DNA of 13,379 nucleotides from JBGPHT01 sp041484525 (GCA_041484525.1 JBGPHT010000194.1:1-13379); one strand, 5' to 3'; counted from the first letter of the stretch, positions 1 to 7,794 are shown. Numbers and translations: made by a program. Notes: generated by a model not told the origin, from the letters alone.

Positions 1-119
1 GAACTGCAAGCAGGAAGACGACATACCAGCGAGAAGTTGTTGATAGGCAGAACTGGGACCCCCGGGAAATGGGGAACGTAGGCGTTCGCTGACTTACTAA
101 AGGGACGATCAGAGCAGAT

Positions 120-1864
120 TCAGTCCAGCCGCTCGGCAGCTGCGCCGCCGGTCACGCTACCGCTGCGCCGAGTTGCGTTCCGTGCATAATCCAGGTGATA
201 CGCGTGCCGCGCTTCATGAAGCAGGGCCTGCGTAAACCATTTTGTGAACGTATTGCCGCAAAAACTGGTATTGGAGTATGCCGTGTCTGTCCGGCTCAGC
301 GAAAAGTACGGGTTGATTACGACTGGCAACTGTGCCGCGCGCAACGGGTTTGTCTGGCCTCCGCCAACCAGAGCAGCTATTGTATAACTGCTGACGGCTG
401 CCAGAACGGTTTTCACATCACCGGTTGCGGAAGAGAAAATGTCCTTTGCCCGCGCCTGAAACCAATCGTAAACGGACCCGCTTGAGTGAGGATCTATACG
501 CGTGCCCGAGATGACCCACTGAGGGATTGCGAGATCGTTCCCCTGGTATACCGGAAAGTTTGTTGTCTTGATCTTCGCGGCATCGGGCGGCTGCCCCCTG
601 GGCCCCTTCAACCTTAGGTCCGGCCAATGACTTCGCGACGATCATAGCGGTCCCGCCCGACATTATATTGACCGAGGGCGGTAGCGTGCTGCCATTCAGC
701 GAATAGATCGCGGTTCCATCCTCCGCGATGTTTACTGTGCCAACGAAGTCCGTTATAGTGGCCCCTGTATCGGAGCGCACCGCTGTCACCTGAATTGTTG
801 TATCTTCCGAGTACTTCCCATCAGTGCCGATCACAGTAGGGCCAACCTTCTCTAGCTTGATGCTGACGGGCGCAGCGGCGCTAACTTGAAACGCTGCGCG
901 CCATGTGTGGCTGCCTTGGGGAATACCCGGGCTCGCCACAAAAGTGCCGCTGACGCCACCTGACGTTAGGATGACGTCGTATGTGCCTGGAGGCGTATTA
1001 GAAACGTCCAGAAGAGCGTTGACCTGCTGGTCGCTCCAGTAAGGATACGACAAAACGGCCACTGGTGCGCTGGTGCAAGGCCTCGTAATATCGGCGTCAT
1101 GCAAGCAGATCGATACTGTACCGGGATTAGCCAAACCGGCCACCGCAAATCTCGATGTATAGCCACCCAGAATTGGGCTGGTCCGGCGGCACCCGAACAG
1201 TGTCAATATACGGCGATGCATCATACACTGAAACACCACCCTCGACCGATACTTCCTTACTGGTATGCGAATCCGCCCAATGACAGCTTACATCCCGCTG
1301 ACCGGGCGCTACACTGCGAGTTGCAGTGAACTCGATGCTGATAGCACAGAACGCGACATTGCAGGCGCTCACAGTCTGCGGAGGACCGACGGGACGGGCT
1401 GTAATCTGGGGATCGCCGACGGTACAGCTCTTGAAGAAGTGGGCATCGCCGTCAATGAAGAGAAAGCCAAGCATTTCCGGCGTACCGGAATTCGATATGG
1501 AGGCCCCGGTAGCAGGATTCCCCTTGGTTGGTGAGGCCCCGCCGGCCCTTGGATCAACGGTATAGGAGTACGCACGTGCCTGCCAACTGCCCGCGATCGG
1601 CGAACTGAGCGTTACATACAAGGTCAACGGTTCGACGGCAGTCGGCAGATTGACTGTCGCGCTTGAAACACTAGAAGCAAGCTGCCTAATGTCCACCAGC
1701 CCATTCTTTGAACAGGTTCCTTGAAAGTCGTTACGCGATATCATAAGCAAGGTGTGGCACCATTGGCCGCCGATGTGCAAGAAAGCGACGACGAAGGTGG
1801 AACGGAGTTGAACGCGTCGCGATAACCGAAAGCCATGCCGGAGGATCGCGCGGCGCACTGCCAA
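120..1864 (-). pseudogene. Frameshifted secreted-type protein with Big-like segments and C-terminal HExxH zinc-protease motif
   Basis: One coding sense can be followed through three minus-strand frames: about 1864-1150, 1180-620 and 625-120. The first two parts are Thr/Ser/Gly/Val-rich beta-type sequence resembling Ig/Big-like repeats (for example 'TIQVTAVRSDTGATITDFVG', about 810-750). The last carries LLHEARHAYH, with the HExxH motif HEARH at 218-204, typical of zinc metallopeptidases. The first shift falls near 1140-1165, where PNSGWLYIEI changes to AVAGLANPGTV. The second falls near 595-620, within runs of G and C, where AKSLAGPKVEG changes to QPPDAAKIKTTNFPVYQ. A further shift near 1741 is possible, because the neighbouring frame (ending SAANGATPC) reads sensibly into LLMISRND. 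The N-terminus is therefore unclear and no signal peptide can be assigned. The last frame ends in TGA at 120-122, but the adjacent frame stays open to the window edge, so the protein may once have been longer. The protease family is unknown. It is either a decayed gene or a gene hit by sequencing indels. Confidence 0.6.
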
Positions 1865-1990
1865 ATGCTGACGAAGGCGCGCAAGAAAGAAGTCGGGGCG
1901 AAGAAAAATGACGGATATACAGCTCTACTCCCTGGTGGCGATCTCACTAGTGGAAATCGCATCTGCTGAGGCTCCGAAATGCGGAAATGA
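1865..1990. other. Divergent intergenic region between two disrupted genes
   Basis: This short region separates the minus-strand metalloprotease-like gene from the plus-strand protease-VWA gene, so promoters for both should lie here. I see no convincing -35/-10 pair. An in-frame TGA at 1988-1990 sits directly before the GTG start of the plus-strand gene. The minus-strand frame ending at 1741 stays open across this stretch, so the true N-terminus of the damaged minus-strand gene could lie here. Confidence 0.4.
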
Positions 1991-3679
1991 GTGAAACGTC
2001 TCACACGAGCCCGGCCCGACCCAAAGCGGGTTGCTGTGCAAACGCTCTTGTTGGCTGCATTGTTCTTCTCCCCGTGCCCCTCTGAGAGCCAAGTCTCCCC
2101 TCCGCGACCGCCCAGTTCTTCTCCCGCCGCCGGCGCGACAGCCGAAATGCCTTCGGAAGACATCTTCTCTCGCTTCGCAAGCCGGATACTAGTTCTGACC
2201 TGTAATCTTTCGGCGGATGATTTCAAGCAGGCGAGCGGGGTCTTGGTTTGAGCGGATGGTTTTGTCGTCACAAATGCGCACGTCGTCGAAGGATGCCGTA
2301 GTATTTCCGCAACGCAAATAATCGCAACTTCACGGCGATCCTACGAGGCAGTACTCAACTACTACGACAAGAAAAGCGACACGGCGGTAATCAAGATCGA
2401 AGGCAATGGCTTCGAGTCCTTCGGTCTGCTTGCAAGGATTGCCCACGTTGGCGAGCGCGTCTATGCCATAGGAAACCCGAGAGGGCTTGAACAGTCGATT
2501 TCGGAGGGCATCGTGTCTGGCCTCCGCGAGGAAGACGGAACGTTTTGGATTCAGCATTCTGCGCCGATCTCGCCAGGAAGCAGCGGAGGGGCGTTAATAA
2601 GCTCGCGAGGTGAGCTCTTGGGTATCAATTCTTGGTTCGTAAGAGAATCCCAAGGCCTTAATTTCGCCGTTCCGGCTTCCACGCTGGGAGGCGCCTACTC
2701 GGGCGCGCGGGCCTTGCGGGGCTTCTTAAGATTCCCCGGATCGCCGCCGGTCACCCAAGCCCAAGCCCCATCCCCGACTAGGCCATCTAAGGACCCTTCT
2801 TTTCCAGTGCGGCCTCCATCTGCAATGTCTGGTCCGCCTTCCGCCCAGAATCCGCCGGCTTCCGTTGAACGACTCGTCCGACTGTACGTTACCGTATCGG
2901 ACAAAGCCGGACGTAGGATCACAAACCTCCCGCAGAGCGCGTTCACCGTTCTGGAGGACGGCGCTCCGCAGCAGATCAAGATCTTCGCGCTGCAAGACGC
3001 GCCGCTGTCGATGGGGCTCATCATCGACAACTCGGGTAACATGCGGGACAAGCGCGCGAAGGTGAAAGCTGCGGGGCTGGCGTTGGTCAGGGATTCCAAC
3101 CCTGAAGACGAAGTCTTTATCGTCAATTTCAACGACGAAGCCTGGCTCGATCTGCCGCACGGAAAGGATTTCACGAGTGACGTAAAGGATATGGAGGAGG
3201 CGCTGACGCGCATCGATTCGCGCGGCGGTACGGCCATGTGGGACGCCATCCGGATGGCGATCGACCACCTGAAAGAGAAGGCGCGCAAGGACAAGAAGGT
3301 GCTGGTGGTGATCACCGACGGCAACGACAACAGCAGCCTGGTCAGCCTGGTGAACCTAGTGAAACAGGCGCAGCGTGAGGTCTTGATCTATGCGGTGGGC
3401 CTGTTGAGCGACGAAGAGAAGCGCGAAGCGAAGCGCGCCAAAAAAGACCTGAACGTGCTCACGGAGTCGACCGGCGGCGAATCCTTCTTCCCCGAGAGCA
3501 TTTCCGAAGTGGACCGCATCGCTCACCAGGTAGCGCACGATATCCGGAATCAGTACACGATTGCCTATACACCGTCCAATGTGGTGTTGGACGGAAAGTT
3601 CCGGTCGATCGGCGTACTGGTGAAGAGCCCCGGCAGTCCGGTGGTGAGAACCCTCCAGGGATACTATGCGACGAAATGA
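1991..3679 (+). pseudogene. Exported trypsin-like serine protease fused to VWA domain, interrupted by an in-frame TGA
   Basis: A single frame runs from GTG 1991 to the stop at 3677-3679 (562 codons), broken only by TGA at 2249-2251 (codon 87). Residues 1-34 look like a signal peptide (basic KR start, then a TLLLAALFF core). A Pro/Ser-rich linker follows, then a trypsin/HtrA-like domain at about 65-230. Its triad is intact: His97 in TNAHVVEGC, Asp130 in KKSDTAVIK and Ser198 in PGSSGGAL. A Pro-rich linker (about 240-290) leads to the VWA region (about 295-560). MIDAS-like residues are D346-N-S348-G-N350, T414 and D443; the usual final Ser of DxSxS is Asn. No PDZ domain is seen. The TGA sits where relatives usually have Ser, Asn or Asp in the G-V-L-V-x-A-D-G-F strand, so a TCA to TGA change would explain it. 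Restart at GTG 2513 would lose His and Asp and the signal peptide. Likely a nonsense pseudogene or sequence error; recoding is less likely. Confidence 0.75.
2249..2251 (+). other. In-frame TGA inside the serine protease domain
   Basis: This TGA is the only stop between GTG 1991 and the terminal stop at 3677-3679. The sequence reads GVLV-TGA-ADGFVVTNAHVV, continuous with the trypsin fold on both sides. Downstream there is only a weak 5-bp hairpin (TTTGT/ACAAA, loop CGTC), well short of a bacterial SECIS element, so selenocysteine insertion is not supported. Confidence 0.85.
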
Positions 3680-3958
3680 GCTTGGGCTGAGGATGGGGAG
3701 GACTGAAAGCGCCGGAGCCGCGACATCTACGTGGAATTGCGTCAGAATATTGCCTCATGTCGGCATCAGTCTGAATTTTGGCGCCTCTTGGGCGACTACG
3801 CGGCGGCGGTGCCCGTAATTCTAGTCAGATCTGCCCCCGCTACTCCAGGCCACCGCGTAACCCGGATTTACTGGGACGAGAAGGCCCGCTGCTTCAGGTT
3901 GTCGAATCCGGAAATCCAAGGCGGCAAACACCCTCGCGCGTTATAGTGAAATCACCCC
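3680..3958. other. Intergenic region; no convincing gene
   Basis: A 71-codon plus-strand frame (GTG 3731 to stop 3946) is present. It has no Shine-Dalgarno sequence, no recognisable family and mixed codon use, so I do not call it. It could be a relic. A TATAGT hexamer at 3942-3947 resembles a -10 box for the dehydrogenase starting at 3959, but no matching -35 is seen, and it would give a leader of only a few nucleotides. No terminator-like hairpin was found after the VWA gene. Confidence 0.35.
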
Positions 3959-4978
3959 ATGCAAGCGGCTTTTTTTGACGGCAACCAATCCATCACTGTC
4001 GGCGCGTGCCTGCCGGTCGAACCCGGTCCGGGCCACGTCCAGATCCGCGTGGCGTTCTGCGGAATTTGCGGCACCGACCTGCACCTCTTCCACGGCGCCA
4101 TGGCGCATCGCCTCACGCTGCCGCACGTGATGGGTCACGAGATGTCGGGCACCGTCGCGGCCGTCGGTCCCCACGTCGATGGATGGCGCGCCGGCGACCG
4201 CGTCACCGTCCGCCCCCTCGACCCTTGCCGCAATTGTCCCGCGTGCGCCGCCGGGCACAGCCACATCTGCCAGAATCTGAAATTCATCGGCATCGATACG
4301 CCGGGCGCGCTGCAAGGCCTCTGGACCGTCCCCGCCCACACGCTGCATCGCCTGCCGGATGGCCTCTCGCTGCGCCAGGGCGCGATGGTGGAACCGATCG
4401 CCGTAGCCTGCCACGATGTCCGCATGGGCGAGGTCAAACCGGGCGACACGGCAGTGGTGATCGGCGGCGGGCCCATCGGCGTGCTGATCGCGCTCGTGGC
4501 GCAGGCCCGCGGCGCGCGCGTCCTGATGGCCGAGGTCAACCCGTTCCGCATCGCCCTCGCGCGCGAGTTGGGGATCGACGCCGTCGATCCGAAGGCCGTG
4601 GACCTGGTGGCACTGGTGAACGATCGCACCGCGGGCGCCGGCGCCGACGTAGTATTCGAAGTCTCTAGCTCCGCGGCCGGCGTCGAGTTGATGACGAAGC
4701 TGCCCCGCACCCGCGGTCGCATCGTGGTGGTCGCCATCTTCGGCGAGCCGCCGAAGGTCGATCTGTTCCGCTTCTTCTGGCGCGAGCTGCGGCTCACCGG
4801 CGCGCGCGTCTACGAGCCGGAAGATTTCGAAGCCGCGATTGCGCTGGCGGCCTCCGGACAACTGCCGCTCGACCGGCTGATCACCGGCATCGTCCCGCTC
4901 GCGGAATTGAGCGCCGCGTTTCACCGCATGGAAAGCGGCGGCGACGTCATGAAAATTCTCGTAGCCTGTTCGGAGTGA
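3959..4978 (+). CDS. Zinc-dependent medium-chain alcohol/polyol dehydrogenase
   Basis: A complete 339-residue member of the zinc-containing MDR superfamily (threonine/sorbitol/L-idonate dehydrogenase-like). The GroES-like N-terminal half has the catalytic zinc site: Cys37 in CGICGTDLH, His60-Glu61 in MGHEMSG and Glu145 in VEPIAVA. The structural zinc is bound by Cys90, Cys93, Cys96 and Cys104 (DPCRNCPACAAGHSHIC). The Rossmann part has GGGPIG at 169-174, and an acidic residue ends the second strand (LMAEVNP), which favours NAD over NADP. It should oxidise a secondary alcohol of a sugar, polyol or sugar acid; the exact substrate cannot be read from the sequence. The SDR gene starts 4 bp after its stop, so the two are almost surely co-transcribed and perhaps act in sequence. 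The upstream Shine-Dalgarno is weak (AGTGAAA). Codons end almost only in G or C, unlike the region to the left. Confidence 0.93.
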   Translation: MQAAFFDGNQSITVGACLPVEPGPGHVQIRVAFCGICGTDLHLFHGAMAHRLTLPHVMGHEMSGTVAAVGPHVDGWRAGDRVTVRPLDPCRNCPACAAGHSHICQNLKFIGIDTPGALQGLWTVPAHTLHRLPDGLSLRQGAMVEPIAVACHDVRMGEVKPGDTAVVIGGGPIGVLIALVAQARGARVLMAEVNPFRIALARELGIDAVDPKAVDLVALVNDRTAGAGADVVFEVSSSAAGVELMTKLPRTRGRIVVVAIFGEPPKVDLFRFFWRELRLTGARVYEPEDFEAAIALAASGQLPLDRLITGIVPLAELSAAFHRMESGGDVMKILVACSE

Positions 4979-4982
4979 TCGC

Positions 4983-5753
4983 GTGAACATCCTGGATTCT
5001 TTCAAGCTGGACGGAAAAACCGCCCTCGTCACCGGCGCCCGCCGCGGCATCGGCAAGGCCATGACCGTTGCGCTGGCCGAGGCCGGCGCCGATATCGTGG
5101 GTACCAGCGCCGGCCTCGAACCCGAGGGCAGCGAGGTAGCCAAAGAGGTGGAGGCGCGCGGCCGCAAGTTCCGCGGCTATGCCTGCGATCTGTCGGACCG
5201 GAAGGCCGTCTACGCCTTCATCGAGCGCGTCCGGCAGGAGTGCCCGCCCATCGATATCCTCATCAACAACGCCGGCACCGTCCTGCGCAAGCCGGCCGCC
5301 GAGCATCCCGACGAATACTGGGACAAGGTGATCGAAGTGAATCTCAACGCACAGTTCGTGCTGGCGCGCGAGTTCGGCCGCGCCATGCTCGATCGGGGCC
5401 GCGGCAAGATCGTGTTCACCGCGTCGCTGTTGAGCTTTCAGGGCGGCATCACGGTGCCAGGGTACGCAGCCGCGAAAGGCGGCGTGGCGCAGTTGACGAA
5501 GGCGCTCGCCAACGAGTGGGCCGGCCGCAACGTGCAGGTCAACGCCATCGCTCCGGGATACATCGCCACCGACAATACCGTGGCGCTGCGAGCCGACCCG
5601 GTGCGCAATCCCGCCATTCTGTCGCGCATCCCGGCGGGCCGTTGGGGCGAAGCCTCGGACCTGGCGGGCGCGGTGGTGTTCCTGGCGTCGGCGGCGTCGG
5701 ATTACGTCAGCGGAACCGTTCTGACCGTGGATGGCGGCTGGATGGGCCGTTAA
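4983..5753 (+). CDS. kduD: KduD-type short-chain dehydrogenase (2-deoxy-D-gluconate 3-dehydrogenase family)
   Basis: A 256-residue classical SDR starting at GTG 4983, four bases after the preceding dehydrogenase. It has the nucleotide motif TGARRGIG (17-24), NNAG (95-98) and the catalytic set Asn120, Ser148, Tyr161 and Lys165 (YAAAK). Close to E. coli KduD are the start ('ILDSFKLDGKTALVTG'), the LLSFQGGITVPGY segment before the active Tyr, NAIAPGYIATDNT, RIPAGRWG and the end SDYVSG...VDGGWMGR. KduD reduces 2,5-diketo-3-deoxygluconate in pectin/hexuronate breakdown; relatives act on 2-deoxy-D-gluconate, 3-ketosteroids or other ketosugars. There is no kduI or kdgK next to it, so the true substrate is open. 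The pairing with a zinc dehydrogenase suggests a sugar-acid oxidation/reduction or epimerisation pair (inference). Family placement is firm; the gene symbol denotes family, not proven activity. Confidence 0.88.
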   Translation: MNILDSFKLDGKTALVTGARRGIGKAMTVALAEAGADIVGTSAGLEPEGSEVAKEVEARGRKFRGYACDLSDRKAVYAFIERVRQECPPIDILINNAGTVLRKPAAEHPDEYWDKVIEVNLNAQFVLAREFGRAMLDRGRGKIVFTASLLSFQGGITVPGYAAAKGGVAQLTKALANEWAGRNVQVNAIAPGYIATDNTVALRADPVRNPAILSRIPAGRWGEASDLAGAVVFLASAASDYVSGTVLTVDGGWMGR

Positions 5754-5755
5754 TT

Positions 5756-5806
5756 ACGCCACGTTATTCTCTCAATATCCTGCAACCGGCGGGCCCGTTG
5801 TGGCGT
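5756..5806. repeat. Inverted repeat ACGCCAC / GTGGCGT in the kduD-VWA gap
   Basis: The 7-bp arms at 5756-5762 and 5800-5806 are separated by 37 nt and end just before ATG 5808. The loop holds CCGGCGGGCCCG, which can pair with itself. There is no T-run, so this is not a clear terminator. It could be an operator or chance pairing in GC-rich DNA. Confidence 0.25.
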
Positions 5807-5816
5807 TATGGAATGC

Positions 5817-6737
5817 ATGAAGCTGGTCGTGCTCTGCCTGCTGGCTGTGTGTAGTTTCGCCCAGACGTTTCGGGCGGACGTCAATCTGGTCAACGTCGGC
5901 TTCTCGGTGAGCGACACCGCCGGCAAGCTCGTGGGCAACCTGACCGAGGACGATCTCGAAGTCCTCGAGGACGGCGTTCCGCAGAAGATCTCCTACTTTG
6001 CGCGCAGCCAGGATGTGTGGCTCAACCTCGGGCTTGTCGTGGACGTGAGCGGCAGCCAGGAGGCGTTCGTCAAGCAGCACCACAAGGACCTGCAGACGTT
6101 TCTGAAGAACGTGCTCAAGTCCGACGACCGCGCGTTCCTGTTGTGCTTCGGCAACCGCCTGCGGCTGGTGAGCGACTTCTCGTCCAACCCCAGACAACTG
6201 GCGGACGCGCTCGACCACTTCGATAGGAACAAGGGCAGGGAACTGCATCCCGAGATCGGGCCGCGCGAGATCCGCATCCTGGGCACCGCGTTCTACGACG
6301 CCATCTTCTACTCCGTCGAGGAGATGTTCGCGAAAGTGAATCGCGGCCGTAAAGCCCTGGTCGTCTTCAGCGACGGCGAGGACAATTCGAGCGCCCACCA
6401 CATGATGGAGACCGTCGAAGCCGCGCAGAACTCCAACACGCTGTTGTTCGCCGTGCGCTACACGGAGGTGCGCGACGGCCGCTGGAACGCGCGCAACAAA
6501 TACGGCATGGGAGTGATGGCGCGCATCGCCAAGGAGACGGGCGGCGCCGATTTCGACGCACGCGAGAAGGGACTCGCGGACAACTTCCGCCAGATCGGCG
6601 AGCAGTTGCGGTCGTCCTACGAGTTGGCCTACCACTCGACCAACGTGCAGCGCGACGGCACGTTCCACAAGATCGCCATCCAGGTGAAGCGCCCCGGCCT
6701 GACCGCACACGCCAAAACCGGTTACTACCCCCGATAA
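5817..6737 (+). CDS. Exported VWA-domain protein (VWFA-related Acidobacterial type)
   Basis: A 306-residue protein read from ATG 5817. An ATG at 5808 in the same frame would add only three residues before the signal peptide; neither start has a strong Shine-Dalgarno. The first 18 residues (MKLVVLCLLAVCSFAQ, then TF) form a signal peptide. Next comes the short N-terminal beta module typical of these acidobacterial proteins (VNLVNVGFSVSDTAG...LEVLEDGVPQKISYF). The VWA domain has a complete metal-ion-dependent adhesion site: D76-V-S78-G-S80, T157 in GTAFYDAI and D186 in FSDGEDNSS. The C-terminus (SSYELAYHSTN...HAKTGYYPR) matches the end of the protease-VWA fusion at 3540-3679, so the two are paralogues. 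The protein is probably periplasmic or extracellular and binds a protein ligand through a divalent metal; the partner is unknown. It follows kduD by 63 bp and may be expressed from it or separately. Confidence 0.88.
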   Translation: MKLVVLCLLAVCSFAQTFRADVNLVNVGFSVSDTAGKLVGNLTEDDLEVLEDGVPQKISYFARSQDVWLNLGLVVDVSGSQEAFVKQHHKDLQTFLKNVLKSDDRAFLLCFGNRLRLVSDFSSNPRQLADALDHFDRNKGRELHPEIGPREIRILGTAFYDAIFYSVEEMFAKVNRGRKALVVFSDGEDNSSAHHMMETVEAAQNSNTLLFAVRYTEVRDGRWNARNKYGMGVMARIAKETGGADFDAREKGLADNFRQIGEQLRSSYELAYHSTNVQRDGTFHKIAIQVKRPGLTAHAKTGYYPR

Positions 6738-6874
6738 TTTCGCGCTGCCGTTTCAATTCGGTGACAGGCTACACAACCTCGAAATCATTTACGACATCAC
6801 CGACAGTATCAATGATGCGACGGTCTGCGTGAGCACACAGGGGGCTCGGTTGTCGGGTGGGCGCGAAGCTTCTG
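6738..6874. other. Convergent intergenic region
   Basis: This gap separates the stop of the VWA gene from the stop of the convergent fructokinase gene. Only weak pairings are seen (CATCA/TGATG and GAGC/GCTC), and no hairpin plus T-run on either strand. The sequence GCGCTGCCGTT occurs here and again at about 6899 in the fructokinase 3' end, probably by chance. Confidence 0.4.
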
Positions 6875-7759
6875 TCAGTGCTGGGTGGATGAATCCCGCG
6901 CTGCCGTTCGGTGTAATCGTTCGGCCAGGGCGATCGCGCCCAGCACGCCGGTGTCGTTTCCGAGCATCGGCGGCGAGATCTCGGGTGGCGCCACATATCC
7001 ATTGAGCAACTCGCGAACATGCGCGCGGATCATCGGGAACAGATCGAGATTCTGCATCACGCCGCCTCCCATGAGGATTCGCCGCGGCGATAGCGTGCAG
7101 ACCAGGTTGGCCGCGCCCAGCGCGAGGTAGCGCGCCTCGATCACCCACGCCGGGTGATCGGGCGGCAGCTCTTCCGCCTTCCTCCCCCAGCGCTGCTCGA
7201 TCGACGGACCGGAGGCCAGGCCCTCGAGACAATCGCCGTGAAACGGGCAGACGCCGGGGAACGGGTCGGCCGCGAGATCGTGCGCAATCCGCATGTGCCC
7301 CATCTCGGGATGGACCAGGCCGTGCACCAGTCGCCCTCCCGCTAGCGCGCCTCCGCCGATGCCGGTTCCCACCGTGATGTAGACCACATCATCGATGCCG
7401 CGGGCCGCGCCCCAGCGCGACTCAGCCAGCGCCGCCGCGTTGACATCCGTGTCGAAGCCGACCGGCACGTTGAGGGCGTCCCGCATTGCGCCCACGATGT
7501 TGAAATGCGCCCAGCCCGCCTTGGGAGTGGATGTGATGTGCCCGTAGGCCGGCGAGTCCCGGTCAAGATCGACAGGTCCAAAGGAGGCGATGCCGAGGGC
7601 TTCGATCGCCGTCTGTTGGCGGAAGAAGGCAATCGCGCGGCACAAGGTTTCGTCCGGAGTGGTAGTCGGAAAAGTGATCCGCCGCAGGTCTTCCGGCCCG
7701 CTCGCGACCCCGCAAACAAACTTGGTTCCGCCGGCCTCGATGCCGCCGAAATACGCCAT
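6875..7759 (-). CDS. ROK-family fructokinase
   Basis: A 294-residue ROK (repressor, ORF, kinase) family sugar kinase without the DNA-binding N-terminus of ROK repressors. The phosphate-binding start reads GGIEAGGTKFVCGV (residues 5-18). The catalytic Asp105 lies in GFDTDVNAAALAE, and the second ATP loop is TVGTGIGGG (129-137). The ROK zinc site is present as His155 (EMGHMR) with C171-P-F-H174-G-D-C177. The segment CPFHGDCLEGLASGPSIE and the overall length match bacterial fructokinases, which convert D-fructose plus ATP to fructose 6-phosphate in the cytoplasm; mannose is a common side substrate in this group. The C-terminus has MGGGVMQN and GVLGAIALA. The start is ATG 7759. A stem-loop at 7771-7794 lies just upstream. 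The gene follows rlmI on the same strand after 122 nt, probably as a separate unit. Its product could join the sugar oxidation pair further left, but no shared control is visible. Confidence 0.9.
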   Translation of the reverse strand: MAYFGGIEAGGTKFVCGVASGPEDLRRITFPTTTPDETLCRAIAFFRQQTAIEALGIASFGPVDLDRDSPAYGHITSTPKAGWAHFNIVGAMRDALNVPVGFDTDVNAAALAESRWGAARGIDDVVYITVGTGIGGGALAGGRLVHGLVHPEMGHMRIAHDLAADPFPGVCPFHGDCLEGLASGPSIEQRWGRKAEELPPDHPAWVIEARYLALGAANLVCTLSPRRILMGGGVMQNLDLFPMIRAHVRELLNGYVAPPEISPPMLGNDTGVLGAIALAERLHRTAARDSSTQH

Positions 7760-7770
7760 CCGTCCAGTGT

Positions 7771-7794
7771 ATCCCCGTGAAAGAATCCGGGGAT
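7771..7794 (-). promoter_or_regulatory. Stem-loop in the fructokinase leader
   Basis: The perfect 7-bp arms ATCCCCG (7771-7777) and CGGGGAT (7788-7794) flank a 10-nt loop, 11 nt before the fructokinase ATG. On the minus strand the 3' arm supplies GGGGAT, the most purine-rich candidate for ribosome binding, so pairing could limit initiation. The spacing is long for a Shine-Dalgarno, so its role is uncertain. No T-run follows, so it is not a terminator. Confidence 0.35.

Noticed and set aside
2249..2300. TGA as a selenocysteine codon
   Set aside because: No SECIS-like stem follows, only a weak 5-bp pairing. The residue at this position in relatives is usually Ser, Asn or Asp rather than Cys, and it is not catalytic.
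3731..3946. 71-codon plus-strand frame as a small gene
   Set aside because: No Shine-Dalgarno, no recognisable family and unremarkable codon use; kept only as a note in the intergenic entry.
3941..5167. A 408-codon minus-strand open frame antisense to the zinc dehydrogenase and kduD
   Set aside because: It is a shadow of GC-rich codon use on the other strand. The product is rich in Arg/Ala/His/Asp with no family resemblance, while the plus strand has full active-site motifs.
5772..6710. A 312-codon minus-strand frame opposite the second VWA gene
   Set aside because: It is an antisense shadow; the plus-strand protein has a signal peptide and complete MIDAS.
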